64,000 bases of DNA from JALYGJ01 sp963781705 (GTDB lineage Bacteria > Chloroflexota > Limnocylindria > Limnocylindrales > CSP1-4): the NCBI GenBank assembly GCA_963781705.1, contig CAWAGP010000001.1, positions 744,001-808,000 of the forward strand. Reading direction: 5' to 3'. The translations under genes were made by a program, and so were the position numbers. The notes below the pieces were generated by a model. It was given only the letters and a program-made list of their open reading frames with translations, made no database searches and was not told where the DNA came from. Positions 26,705 through 34,722 of this stretch are shown here, piece after piece; the stretch's first letter is position 1; every line of letters starts with the position of its first letter.

Positions 26705-27878
26705 TCTCCGCCCGGGCGCGGTCGCCGCACGCCGGGCACTCCGGATCGCGCCGCAGCTGCAGCTCCTCGAAGCTCATCTCCAGCGCGTCCCACAGCAGCA
26801 ACCGGCCGATCAGCGGCTGGCCGATGTCCAGGATGAGCTTGATCGTCTCGGTCGCCTGGAGCAGGCCCATCACGCCGGGCACCACGCCGAGCACCCCGGC
26901 CACTGAGCAGGCCGGCGCCAGCTCGGGCGGCGGCGGAGTGGGGTACAGGCAGCGATAGCACGGACCGGCGAACGGCCGGAAGACGGTGAGCTGGCCCTCG
27001 AAACGGAAGACCGAAGCGTGGACGACGGTGATCCGCGCGCGCACGGCCGCATCGTTCAGCGCGTAGCGCGTCTCGAACGTGTCCGTTCCGTCGATGACCA
27101 CGTCGTAGCCGGCGATCAACCGGTCGACGTTGTCGGTGGTCAGCATCTCGTCGTGGCGCTGCACGTGCACGTCGGGGTTCAACGCGCGCACGGCGTGCGC
27201 CGCCGACTCCGTCTTGGGCCGGCCGACCCGCTCGGAGGAGTGGACCACCTGGCGCTGGAGGTTGGACAGGTCGACCTGATCGAAGTCGAGCACGCCCAGC
27301 GTGCCTATCCCGGCTGCCGCCAGGTAGAGCAGCGCCGGCGAGCCGAGTCCGCCGACACCGACCACCAGAACCTTGGCCTGCCCCAGCCGAGCCTGGCCGG
27401 CCGGGCCCACCTCGGGCATGACCAGGTGGCGTGCGTAGCGCGTGGAGGGATCGTTGTCCGCTGTCGTCGCGGCCGACGGCAACTCCCAGGCACGTCCTTC
27501 TGATTGCCAGCGGACGAAACCGCCGGCCATCGAGATGGGATCGGCGTAGCCGAGCAGCGCGAGTTGTCGCGCGGCCGCCAGCGAGCGCACGCCGTGGGCG
27601 CAGTAGACCAGTAGCGGCTGGCGCTTGTCGCCGAGCGTCGACTCGGCCCGCGCGGCAACCTCCGAGAGGCGCAGCAGCACTGCGCCGGGAATGATGCCGC
27701 GCCGCCACTCGTCCGGCTCGCGCACGTCGACCAGCGTCACGCCCTGCTCGCGCAGCTGTTCGGCCTCGCCCGGTGTCACCTCGGCCACACGCGGCGGCGG
27801 GCCGAATGGGTGGCCTAGCAGGGGAAAGTCACGCGCCGTGGTCTGCCGGTCCGTGCGTGGCCGCCGGCTGGTGGGCAT
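26688..27878 (-). CDS. rhodanese-ThiF/MoeB fusion, sulfur-carrier adenylyltransferase
   Basis: 396 residues. An N-terminal rhodanese domain (about 30-130) has the persulfide Cys93 in VYCAHGVRS. A ThiF/MoeB-type E1 domain follows with the ATP loop GVGGLGS (174-180), DFDQVDLSNLQRQ, and zinc-binding CYRC and CPAC pairs. It should adenylate a ubiquitin-like carrier and load it with sulfur, as MoeZ does, but with domain order reversed (MoeZ has the rhodanese at the C-terminus). It overlaps sufU by 50 nt and the JAMM gene by 17 nt, tying it to the cysteine desulfurase upstream. Confidence 0.88.
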   Translation of the reverse strand: MPTSRRPRTDRQTTARDFPLLGHPFGPPPRVAEVTPGEAEQLREQGVTLVDVREPDEWRRGIIPGAVLLRLSEVAARAESTLGDKRQPLLVYCAHGVRSLAAARQLALLGYADPISMAGGFVRWQSEGRAWELPSAATTADNDPSTRYARHLVMPEVGPAGQARLGQAKVLVVGVGGLGSPALLYLAAAGIGTLGVLDFDQVDLSNLQRQVVHSSERVGRPKTESAAHAVRALNPDVHVQRHDEMLTTDNVDRLIAGYDVVIDGTDTFETRYALNDAAVRARITVVHASVFRFEGQLTVFRPFAGPCYRCLYPTPPPPELAPACSVAGVLGVVPGVMGLLQATETIKLILDIGQPLIGRLLLWDALEMSFEELQLRRDPECPACGDRARAEIGAAG

Positions 27879-28248
27879 CGGGCTGCTCCGCCAGCGCCGC
27901 CCGCAGCGTCTCCAGCGACAACATGGCGCATTTCATGCGGGCCGGGCTGATCTCGATACCCAGGCTGTCGAGGACGTCCTGCTGGCCGAGTTGAGCCACC
28001 TCGGCGAGCGTCTTGCCCTTGATCTCGTCGGTCAGCATGCTCGCCGACGCCTGGCTGATGGCGCAGCCACGGCCGGTGAAGGCGACTTCGTTCACGCGGC
28101 CGTGTTCGTCCACGCCGAGCATCAGCGTGATGCGATCGCCGCACAGCGGATTGGCGCCTTCTTTGACGGCCGTCGGCGACTCAAGGACGCCGAAGTTGTG
28201 CGGGTTGCGGTAGTGCTCGAGGATCTCGTCGCGATACAGGTCGTCCAT
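27829..28248 (-). CDS. sufU: SufU, iron-sulfur scaffold / sulfur-transfer protein
   Basis: 139 residues of IscU-like fold with Cys36 (PLCGD), Asp38, Cys62 (GRGCAIS) and Cys107 (MKCAML). SufU accepts sulfur from SufS by zinc-ligand swapping. The sequence ends with a His/Ala-rich tail of about 15 residues. It lies 6 nt after sufS. Confidence 0.92.
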   Translation of the reverse strand: MDDLYRDEILEHYRNPHNFGVLESPTAVKEGANPLCGDRITLMLGVDEHGRVNEVAFTGRGCAISQASASMLTDEIKGKTLAEVAQLGQQDVLDSLGIEISPARMKCAMLSLETLRAALAEQPDAHQPAATHGPADHGA

Positions 28249-28254
28249 CGCGCG

Positions 28255-29535
28255 TCAGTGTGGCGCGTTTGCGGCAGACGCGTTGGCCGGCGGACGCCCG
28301 AACAGCCGTTCAACCTTGTTGAGCGCCTCGGCCAGCCGATCGATATCGTCCCGATCGGTGTAGATACCGAAGCTCGCCCGAGCAGTGGCTTCCTCGCCCA
28401 GCCGCTGGTGGAGCGGCATCGTGCAGTGGTGACCGGCGCGCACCGCGACGGCATCGCGGTCGAGCACCGTGGCAATATCGTGCGGATGGGCGTCGGCGAG
28501 GTTGAAGGTGATGATGCCGGCGCGTTCGCGTGCCGACAGCGGCCCGTGCAGGCGGATGGTCGGCACCGCCAGCGGGAGCATCTCCAGCGCGTATTCGGTC
28601 AGCTCGCGTTCGTGGGCGCGGACGTGCTGCATGCCGATATCGGTGAGGTAGTCGAGCGCCGCGCCCAGGCCGATTGCTGCGGCGATGTCGGGCGTGCCTG
28701 CCTCGAACTTCCAGGGCACGTCGTTGTACGTGGTGTGCCGCAGGTGGACCTCGCGGATCATCTCGCCACCGCCCATGAATGGCGGCATCTCCTCGAGCAG
28801 CTCGCGCCGTGCCCAGAGCGCGCCGGAGCCTGGCGGACCGAGCGCCTTGTGGCCTGAGAAGACGTAGAAGTCGGCGCCCAGCTCCTGGACGTTGACCGGC
28901 TGGTGGGGGACGGCCTGCGCGCCATCGACGAGCACGAGCGCGCCGACTTCGTGCGCCTTGCGCACCATGTCCGCGGCTGGGTTGATCGTGCCCAGACCGT
29001 TCGATACATGGCCGAAGGCGACCAGTCTGGGCCTGGTGCGCAACAGCACGTCGTAGCTGTCCTGGATCAGCCGGCCCTGCTCGTCGAAGGGCACGAACTC
29101 CAGGTCGGCGTCCTTCTCCTGGGCGAGCATCTGCCAGGGCACCAGGTTGGCGTGATGCTCGAGCTCGGTCAGCACGATCGTGTCCGCCTTGCCGATGTTG
29201 CGCCGGCCCCACGAATAGGCGACGAGGTTGATCGCCTCCGTCGCGTTGCGGACCATGACGATCTCGCGCGGATCGGCCGCGCCGATGAAAGCGGCGATCT
29301 TGGCCCGAGCCGCTTCGTAGGCGGCGGTCGCCTCCTCGCCGATCTCGTAGATGCCGCGATGGACGTTGGCGCTGTACTGGTTCATGTACGCGGCCATCGC
29401 CGCGGTGACCTGGCGGGGCTTGAGCGACGTAGCCGCCGTGTCGAGATAGGCCAGGCGGCGCCCGCGAAACTCGCGCTCGAAGATCGGGAAGTCGGCCCGC
29501 AGCGCAACCGGGTCGAGCGGCCGGACGATGGCCAT
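28255..29535 (-). CDS. sufS: cysteine desulfurase SufS
   Basis: PLP-dependent release of sulfur from cysteine. 426 residues, type II NifS-like: the PLP Lys is in FSGHKALGPPG, and the persulfide Cys is in AVRAGHHCTMPLHQRLG on the short lobe typical of SufS. ANVHRGIYEIGEEAT and LVDGAQAVPHQPV are group features. It lies in the order Rrf2-sufC-sufS-sufU; sufB and sufD are absent between Rrf2 and sufC. Confidence 0.95.
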   Translation of the reverse strand: MAIVRPLDPVALRADFPIFEREFRGRRLAYLDTAATSLKPRQVTAAMAAYMNQYSANVHRGIYEIGEEATAAYEAARAKIAAFIGAADPREIVMVRNATEAINLVAYSWGRRNIGKADTIVLTELEHHANLVPWQMLAQEKDADLEFVPFDEQGRLIQDSYDVLLRTRPRLVAFGHVSNGLGTINPAADMVRKAHEVGALVLVDGAQAVPHQPVNVQELGADFYVFSGHKALGPPGSGALWARRELLEEMPPFMGGGEMIREVHLRHTTYNDVPWKFEAGTPDIAAAIGLGAALDYLTDIGMQHVRAHERELTEYALEMLPLAVPTIRLHGPLSARERAGIITFNLADAHPHDIATVLDRDAVAVRAGHHCTMPLHQRLGEEATARASFGIYTDRDDIDRLAEALNKVERLFGRPPANASAANAPH

Positions 29536-29567
29536 CTGCTGCGCTCCTTGTGTTCTGCGCCGGCCGC

Positions 29568-30452
29568 CTAGACGGACATCGCCTCGGCGGGTTCCGGGGC
29601 CTCCGGCTCGTCGGTCGCGTCAGGTTCCAGGCCCGCCTCACGCAGGACGGGAGCGTAACCCTCCTCTTCGAGGCGGATGGCCAGTTCGCGACCGCCCGAG
29701 GCGACCATGCGACCTTGGGCCAGGACGTGTACGAAGTCCGGCTTTATGTAGTTGAGCAGGCGTTGGTAGTGGGTGATCAGCAGGACGCCGAGAGTCGGGC
29801 TGAGCTGCGCGTTGACGCCCTCGGCGACGATGCGCAGTGCGTCGATATCGAGGCCCGAGTCGGTCTCATCGAGGATGGCCATGTCCGGCTGCAGGACAGC
29901 CATCTGGAGCATCTCGAGGCGTTTCTTCTCGCCGCCCGAGAAACCTTCGTTGACATAGCGGCCGGCGAAGCTGTCATCGAGCTTGAGCAAAGCCATCTTC
30001 TCGCGGATCAGGCGGCGGAAGTCGCCCAGCTTGATGCCGCCCCGGGTGGGGTCGGATGGGTCGTAATCGTCGGTCGTCTGCTGGTCGAGCGGTCGCATGC
30101 GCGCGTTCAGCGCGGTGCGCAGGAAGCTCGCCACCGACAGGCCGGGAATGGCAGTCGGGTACTGGAACGCGAGGAAGAGGCCCAGCCGACCGCGCTTGTC
30201 GGGCGACAGCGCGAGTAGGTCGCGGCCCTGCCAGAGCACAGTGCCCTGCGTCACCCTGTAGCCCGGGTGGCCCATCAGCGCGTAGGCGAGCGTCGTCTTG
30301 CCCGAGCCGTTGCGGCCCATGATGGCGTGCACCTCGCCCTGGCGGACGGTCAGGTCGATGCCCTTGAGGATCTCGCGGCCGGGTTCGGCGACGGGCACCA
30401 CGTGCAGGTCGCGGATGATCAGTTCGCCGGCGGCGGCGCTAGGTTTGGTCAT
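29568..30452 (-). CDS. sufC: SufC, ATPase of the SUF Fe-S assembly complex
   Basis: ABC-type ATPase, 294 residues including an acidic C-terminal tail of about 25 not usual for SufC. Walker A GRNGSGKTT, the SufC-specific LFLAFQYPTAIPG, signature GFSGGEKKRLEM, Walker B MAILDETDSGLD, and switch His in LLITHYQRLL. Normally works with SufB and SufD, which are missing here. The ATG at 30452 overlaps the Rrf2 stop as ATGA. Confidence 0.95.
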   Translation of the reverse strand: MTKPSAAAGELIIRDLHVVPVAEPGREILKGIDLTVRQGEVHAIMGRNGSGKTTLAYALMGHPGYRVTQGTVLWQGRDLLALSPDKRGRLGLFLAFQYPTAIPGLSVASFLRTALNARMRPLDQQTTDDYDPSDPTRGGIKLGDFRRLIREKMALLKLDDSFAGRYVNEGFSGGEKKRLEMLQMAVLQPDMAILDETDSGLDIDALRIVAEGVNAQLSPTLGVLLITHYQRLLNYIKPDFVHVLAQGRMVASGGRELAIRLEEEGYAPVLREAGLEPDATDEPEAPEPAEAMSV

Positions 30453-30991
30453 TGCTTGGTCACCAGCAGTGTGTCGGTCGGCACGATGGATGGATGGAAG
30501 GGATGGGCCGGCCGCGGCGTGGCCAGATCGGCGAGCGTGATCGAGTCGAGGGCGCTGCTGATCGCGTTGCGCACGGTCAGCCACAGGTGGTTCACGTTGC
30601 AGAAGCCGGTTCGCTCGCACATCGCCGCGTGCGCCGGATCTTCGCTGGCGCACACCATCGGTGCGATCGGGCCCTCCAGCGCGCGCAGCACTTCGCCCAT
30701 GTGGATCTGGCCGGGCTCACGCGTGAGCTCATAGCCGCCGTGCGCGCCGCGCGTGCTGTGGACCAGGCCGGCCGCACGCAGGCTGACGACGAGCTGCTCT
30801 AGGTACGGCCGCGGCAGCGCCTCGTGATCGGCCATCTCGGCCAGGCTGACCGGGCCTGTGCCGTGATGACGGGCAAGTTCCATCATCAGCCGCACGCCGT
30901 ATTCGCCGCGCGTCGAGAAATGGACCGCGCCGGTGCCTGGGAAGATGCTGCGCGACCGCGCCTTGCTGGCCGCCGAATTCCGACTTATCAC
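30449..30991 (-). CDS. Rrf2-family transcriptional regulator (SUF operon, probably Fe-S sensing)
   Basis: A 180-residue winged-helix regulator leading the SUF operon. HTH region STRGEYGVRLMMELA through RPYLEQLVVSLRAAGLV and a basic wing STRGAHGGYEL; the sensor has three cysteines, C114, C125 and C131 (numbered from GTG 30991), close to the IscR/NsrR triad. The core starts at about residue 24 and no ATG lies near it. GTG 30991 is chosen because a TTGCGG-17-TAGACT promoter ends 10 nt before it. It probably represses or activates its own operon in response to Fe-S status. Confidence 0.87.
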   Translation of the reverse strand: MISRNSAASKARSRSIFPGTGAVHFSTRGEYGVRLMMELARHHGTGPVSLAEMADHEALPRPYLEQLVVSLRAAGLVHSTRGAHGGYELTREPGQIHMGEVLRALEGPIAPMVCASEDPAHAAMCERTGFCNVNHLWLTVRNAISSALDSITLADLATPRPAHPFHPSIVPTDTLLVTKQ

Positions 30992-31001
30992 GTCAGGATT
31001 G

Positions 31002-31030
31002 AGTCTAGCCCAGGATGCGCGGGCCCGCAA
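31002..31030 (-). promoter_or_regulatory. promoter of the Rrf2-SUF operon
   Basis: On the minus strand, -35 TTGCGG at 31025-31030, a 17-nt spacer and -10 TAGACT at 31002-31007, then 10 nt to the GTG at 30991. The best-formed promoter in the window with the one at 51447. Confidence 0.65.
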
Positions 31031-31089
31031 CGAAACGCGCTGCCCTCGGCGCGCGGCGGCTCCGCGTCGGGCGGCGACGGCGAAGCGTC

Positions 31090-31095
31090 TAACCT
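31090..31095 (+). promoter_or_regulatory. -10 box, leaderless promoter of the nitroreductase gene
   Basis: TAACCT, 6 nt before the ATG at 31102. Confidence 0.4.
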
Positions 31096-31101
31096 CGTGC
31101 T

Positions 31102-31695
31102 ATGGAATTTCATGAGGTCCTCCGGCGGCGCCGGATGGTCCGCAATTACGATCCCGACCGGCCGGTCGCGCGCGAGACGCTCGAACGTATCGCGGCCGCC
31201 GCGCAACGAGCACCGAGCGCCGGCTTCAGCCAGGGCCAGCGGCTGGTCGTCGTCACCGAGCCCGAGCGCCGGCGACGCGTCGCCACGATCTGCAAAGAGG
31301 ATGACTACGTCGCGGAGGGCTACGACCGTTGGATCAGCGGCGCGCCGGCCATCTTCATTCCGACGGTAAGCGAGGCGACCTACCACCGCCGCTACCAGGA
31401 GGCCGACAAGATCCAGGACGACGGCACAGAGATCTACTGGCCGATCCCCTACTGGTACGTGGACGTCGGCGCGACGATGATGCTCGTCCTGCTCGCGGCC
31501 ATCGACGAAGGCCTTGCGGCCGGATTCCTCGGGCTGGCCGATTACGCCGAGTTGAAGGCGGAGCTCGACATTCCGGCCGACCAGCAGCCGATTGGACTGA
31601 TCACCGTCGGTTACCCGCAGCCCGACCGTCGCTCCGGATCACTCAAGCGCGGCTGGGTGGGAACGGCCGATTTCACGCACTGGGAGCGCTGGTAG
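31102..31695 (+). CDS. nitroreductase-family flavoprotein
   Basis: FMN-dependent oxidoreductase, 197 residues. The start EFHEVLRRRRMVRNYDP and the RAPSAGFSQGQRLVVVT region bind FMN; the dimer contact IYWPIPYWYVDVGATMMLVL and LITVGYPQPDRRS are typical. The substrate is unknown: nitroaromatics, quinones and F420-type roles are all possible. Single gene, divergent from the Rrf2 operon. Confidence 0.85.
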   Translation: MEFHEVLRRRRMVRNYDPDRPVARETLERIAAAAQRAPSAGFSQGQRLVVVTEPERRRRVATICKEDDYVAEGYDRWISGAPAIFIPTVSEATYHRRYQEADKIQDDGTEIYWPIPYWYVDVGATMMLVLLAAIDEGLAAGFLGLADYAELKAELDIPADQQPIGLITVGYPQPDRRSGSLKRGWVGTADFTHWERW

Positions 31696-31708
31696 GTACC
31701 GCCCAGAG

Positions 31709-32116
31709 CTAGCGGATGCCGGTGTCGTAGTTGATCTGGGCGGTCGCGTACTGACCGGCCGTCACGACCACGGAAACGGGCTGAGCGATGGGGTACGAGT
31801 CGCTCGTCGCCGGGGCGATGACGTACTCGCCGGGCGGCACGTCCACCTGGAAATTGCCGTCGTTGCCCGAAGTCACCCGCGTGACGACCTTGCTCTCACT
31901 GTCGAGCACGACGAGCTCGGCCGCGTACGGCGTCAGGCAGGGCACCTGGCCGGTCGGGCTAGCGGAAGGCGGATTCTGGCAGGTCGGCCCGAGGACGACC
32001 GAGCCGCGAATGCCGGACGGCGGCGAAGCCGTGCTGACCTCCAGCCCGATGTTGCCGCAGCCGACGGCGACCACCGCCAGCAGCCCGGCGAACAGGATCG
32101 CGCGTCCGGGGTGCAT
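31709..32116 (-). CDS. lipoprotein with carboxypeptidase-regulatory-like domain
   Basis: 135 residues. Signal peptide with lipobox VAVGC (Cys20), so an anchored extracytoplasmic lipoprotein. The remainder has a transthyretin-like beta sandwich pattern, with VVTRVTSGNDGNFQVDVPPG then EYVIAPATS, typical of carboxypeptidase regulatory-like (CarboxypepD_reg) domains that act as structural or carbohydrate-contact modules. It follows the cobalamin adenosyltransferase gene by 9 nt on the same strand. Confidence 0.65.
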   Translation of the reverse strand: MHPGRAILFAGLLAVVAVGCGNIGLEVSTASPPSGIRGSVVLGPTCQNPPSASPTGQVPCLTPYAAELVVLDSESKVVTRVTSGNDGNFQVDVPPGEYVIAPATSDSYPIAQPVSVVVTAGQYATAQINYDTGIR

Positions 32117-32125
32117 CGTCTTGGG

Positions 32126-32722
32126 CTAGCCCACGCGGACGCGGGTGGCCGGCCGATGCTCGGCCTGCTCTGCCGCGCGGCCGAGCACCCACAACAGGTC
32201 GGCCAGCCGGTTCACATAGGGCAGCAGCCATTGCCCGCCGACGTTCTGCGCCCTGCGCAGCTGGACAATTCGGCGCTCGGCCCGGCGCAGCGTCGCGCGC
32301 GCCACGTCAAGCGCGGCCGAAGCGGCAGTTTCGCCGGGCACCACGAACTCGCGCGGCATTTCGACCTCCGCCTCCCAGCGTGCCAATTCGGTCTCGACGT
32401 TGACCAGCATCTCTTCGGTGACGCGCGAGACACCGCCGACCTGACGTTCGACTGCTTCCGGATTCGTGGCCAGCTCGGCGCCGACCACGAACAGCTCGCG
32501 CTGCAGTCGAAGGACCAGGGGGGCGAGCACGGCCTGACCGGTCTCGTTGAGCGCCACGCGCGCCATGCCCATCGCTGCTACCGCCTCATCGATGGTCCCA
32601 TACGCCTCCGTGCGCAGGTCGTCCTTGGCAACGCGGCCGCCGTACAGCAGGCCGGTCGTGCCGTCGTCGCCACGGCCGGTGGCCACGACGCTCTTCGAGA
32701 TCGATGCCCGACGAGCTACCAC
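32126..32722 (-). CDS. cob(I)alamin adenosyltransferase (PduO type)
   Basis: Transfers the adenosyl group of ATP to cob(I)alamin. 198 residues: ATP-binding GRGDDGTTGLLYGGRVAKDD at the N-terminus, DEAVAAMGMARVAL, and the C-terminal RRAERRIVQLRR with VNRLADLLWVLGR. It overlaps the MIP18-like gene by 7 nt. Its product would serve B12 enzymes that are not in the window. Confidence 0.92.
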   Translation of the reverse strand: MVARRASISKSVVATGRGDDGTTGLLYGGRVAKDDLRTEAYGTIDEAVAAMGMARVALNETGQAVLAPLVLRLQRELFVVGAELATNPEAVERQVGGVSRVTEEMLVNVETELARWEAEVEMPREFVVPGETAASAALDVARATLRRAERRIVQLRRAQNVGGQWLLPYVNRLADLLWVLGRAAEQAEHRPATRVRVG

Positions 32723-33075
32723 ACCAGGCCGGCGTCGCGCGGATCCCAGCGCTCTGCCAGCAGGGTCACTTTGACGTCGTTTTCGACGACGCTCTCGACC
32801 TGCTCCTTCACCTGCTGAATCATCGCACCGGCGTAAGGGCAGAAAGGTGTGGTCAGGATCATCTTGATCTCGGTCTGGTCCTTGCTCAACAGGACTTGCC
32901 TGATGAGCGCCAGTTCGACCACGTTCATGCCGATCTCAGGGTCCACCACGGCCCGCAGCGCGTCAAGAATGGCGAGTTCGGTCGCTCGCGCCTGGGGGTC
33001 GAAGGGCGGCGGCGGCGCGGCAGCCGGTTCGGTGGCTGGCGCATCGGGTTGGCTGGTCGAAATCTGATCGGTCAT
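32716..33075 (-). CDS. MIP18/DUF59 family protein (SufT-like)
   Basis: 119 residues with a Pro/Ala-rich first 25 and then a DUF59 domain: ILDALRAVVDPEIGMNVVEL and the conserved Cys in TTPFCPYAGAM. Such proteins help Fe-S maturation (SufT, PaaD relatives). The start at 33075 avoids a shadow extension. It is not next to the SUF operon and is co-transcribed with cobalamin adenosyltransferase. Confidence 0.85.
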   Translation of the reverse strand: MTDQISTSQPDAPATEPAAAPPPPFDPQARATELAILDALRAVVDPEIGMNVVELALIRQVLLSKDQTEIKMILTTPFCPYAGAMIQQVKEQVESVVENDVKVTLLAERWDPRDAGLVW

Positions 33076-33133
33076 GTCGGATATACCTGCCGTCGCATCG
33101 TAGCACCATGCGCCGGGCAACCCGCTCCCTGCG

Positions 33134-33448
33134 TCAGCTGACCACCACGCCATTCAGGTCGCGCAGGTGCTCCGGCAGCACCGCCGCACTGTCGCTGCTG
33201 AAGCCTGGACCGCGCAGCGACCCATCCGCCTCGAAGAAGTCAGCGTAGTGATCGCGGTTTTCAGCGGCGTAGCGATAGGCCTCCGCGATGCCGACACGGC
33301 GCAGCTCCGGATGGCGCGCCAGGATCGCGTCGGGATCGAGGCCGTTGGAGCGCATCTCGAGCAGGTTGCGCACGGTCAGCCGCGTCGCGTAGCAAAACGG
33401 CTCGCCGTTCATGATCAGCCGGTCGCTCTTCACCCATTTGACTGTCAT
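33134..33448 (-). CDS. DUF433 domain protein
   Basis: 104 residues. The middle part (GEPFCYATRLTVRNLLEMRS, then NGLDPDAILARHPELRRVGI, EAYRYAAEN) follows the DUF433 pattern, GxPxIxGTRIxVxxLL then a tri-helical DNA-binding-like fold often found as antitoxin. The usual GTR turn is ATR here. Its upstream neighbour on the same strand, 17 nt away, is a broken gene. I see no toxin of PIN type in it. Confidence 0.7.
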   Translation of the reverse strand: MTVKWVKSDRLIMNGEPFCYATRLTVRNLLEMRSNGLDPDAILARHPELRRVGIAEAYRYAAENRDHYADFFEADGSLRGPGFSSDSAAVLPEHLRDLNGVVVS

Positions 33449-33464
33449 CGCAGCAGCGTTCGCC

Positions 33465-33935
33465 TCACACCCACTTGTCGTCGCCGACGCCCGCGCCCTT
33501 CCAGAAGAAGCGCACGCAGAGCATTGCCCTTGTGATCGCCGGCCAGCCGGTCGTGATGCCTGAGCGTGTCGGCCCAGCTCTTGAAGAGCTCAGCCGCAGC
33601 ACTGTTTCTCGGCCGGCGCCAGGACGCTCGCGCTGGCCTGCTCTAGACCGGTCAGCAGCGCGGCGAGGTCGCGCATCGGAACGCGCCGGCGCCGGTAAAG
33701 CGGCACGAGCGCACTCGGCGTAGCTGGTCACGTAGTAGTCGTCGGCACTTTCCAGCGCCCGGGCGAGTTGCTCAATGTGACGGTCGTAGTCGCGCAGGAA
33801 GCGGCGCAGCGCGAGATCGTCGTAACGGACCTCGAACTCCGGCAGGTTGCGGACGGTCGCCTCGAGCGCCAGGCGCGCCAGGCGGGCCTTGTTGGCGCGC
33901 AGGCGGGCTGCAGCTTCGGGCAAGCCGGCAGTCAT
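33465..33935 (-). pseudogene. conserved hypothetical protein broken by several frameshifts
   Basis: Frame 1 from ATG 33935 encodes a helical start (LRANKARLARLALEATVRNL, then DDYYVTSYAE). The next frame continues with VPLYRRRRVPMRDLAALLTG; removal of one C in TGCGCTCGTG near 33713 gives a smooth WLVPLYRRR junction. A third frame encodes ELFKSWADTLRHHDRLAGDH, and the first frame returns for RFFWKGAGVGDDKWV and the stop. At least three indels in about 250 bp indicate a pseudogene or a poorly assembled stretch. The intact product would be about 160 residues; I recall similar uncharacterised proteins ending in RFFWKGAG but cannot name a function. Confidence 0.65.
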
Positions 33936-34049
33936 GTCGCGCGGTGCGTGGCCAAGGCTGGGGTGCGGCATTGACCACCTAGTCTACTGGCACCGCCCGG
34001 CTTGCCCAAACGCCTTTCGCCGCGCGCCGGCAGGCGCCATGATCAGCAC

Positions 34050-34373
34050 GTGGCCAAGTTGCTCATCGCCATCGTGCACGCACAGGACTCCGGCCGGCTC
34101 ATCGACGCGCTGCGCGGCGCCGACCTGCGCGTGACCGAGGTCCTGTCGCGCGGCGGGTTCCTGCAGGCACGCAACACGATGCTGTACATGGGCCTCGAGG
34201 ACGAGCAGGTGCCGACGGCGATGAAGCTGATCGAGGACAACTGCCGTTCGCACGTCGAGACCGTGCCGGCCGAGCCGCTTGGCGCACTCGAGGCGAACTG
34301 GCTGCCGACAGAGGTGACCCACGGCGGCGCGACCGTGTTCGTCATGCCACTCGACGAGATCAGGCGCTTCTAG
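34050..34373 (+). CDS. PII-like cyclic-di-AMP receptor (DarA/DUF970 family)
   Basis: 107 residues with the family's strand AKLLIAIVHAQDSGRLIDAL, the loop TEVLSRGGFLQARNTMLYMG, where the SxGGFL(R/Q)xGNxT motif contacts c-di-AMP, and GGATVFVMPLDEIRRF at the C-terminus. The usual GNTT is RNTM here. GTG at 34050 is used; a CATGAT box lies 6 nt before it. A cytosolic trimeric signal protein; partners are unknown. Confidence 0.87.
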   Translation: MAKLLIAIVHAQDSGRLIDALRGADLRVTEVLSRGGFLQARNTMLYMGLEDEQVPTAMKLIEDNCRSHVETVPAEPLGALEANWLPTEVTHGGATVFVMPLDEIRRF

Positions 34374-34376
34374 CCG

Positions 34377-34703
34377 TCACTCGCGCGTCTCGCCCAGGAA
34401 CGGCATGTTCTGATCCTGAATGGCCTTGAGGCTCATCTGCAGCGCGGCCGTCTTCTGCGCCGCCACGTCGCGAACGTAGGCGCGCGCCTCCTCGTCCGTC
34501 ATTGATCGGCCGCGAGCCTGGTCCGACCGCCCGACCATCAGCCAGGCCAGGTGATAGCGGTCCATCGAACCCCACGCGGCGGCCAGCAGCTCGTCCGACA
34601 GCTGCAGCCACGTGCGCAGCGAGGGCAGGCTCGGCAGGCGCTGCAGGCGCTCCCCCTCGGCGATCAGCCGGCGCGTCTCGCGGATCAACTGCTTCCTGGT
34701 CAT
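34377..34703 (-). CDS. hypothetical protein
   Basis: 108 residues, largely helical with Arg-rich N-terminus (RKQLIRETRRLIAEGERLQ) and conserved-looking WGSMDRYHLAWLMVG. No signal peptide or membrane segment. I do not recognise it. The start shares a divergent promoter with the serine hydrolase gene; the stop is 3 nt from the convergent c-di-AMP receptor stop. Confidence 0.6.
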   Translation of the reverse strand: MTRKQLIRETRRLIAEGERLQRLPSLPSLRTWLQLSDELLAAAWGSMDRYHLAWLMVGRSDQARGRSMTDEEARAYVRDVAAQKTAALQMSLKAIQDQNMPFLGETRE

Positions 34704-34708
34704 GCCCG

Positions 34709-34716
34709 AGTATCGT
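34709..34716. promoter_or_regulatory. overlapping divergent -10 boxes
   Basis: The 8-bp AGTATCGT contains TATCGT on plus (34711-34716, 6 nt before ATG 34723) and GATACT on minus (34709-34714, 5 nt before ATG 34703). Only one polymerase could sit here at a time, so the two genes should be transcribed in alternation. Confidence 0.45.
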
Positions 34717-34722
34717 CAGGCA

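Noticed and set aside
27018..27503. A 161-codon plus ORF opposite the MoeZ-like gene
   Set aside because: Antisense shadow; no start signal and no domain.
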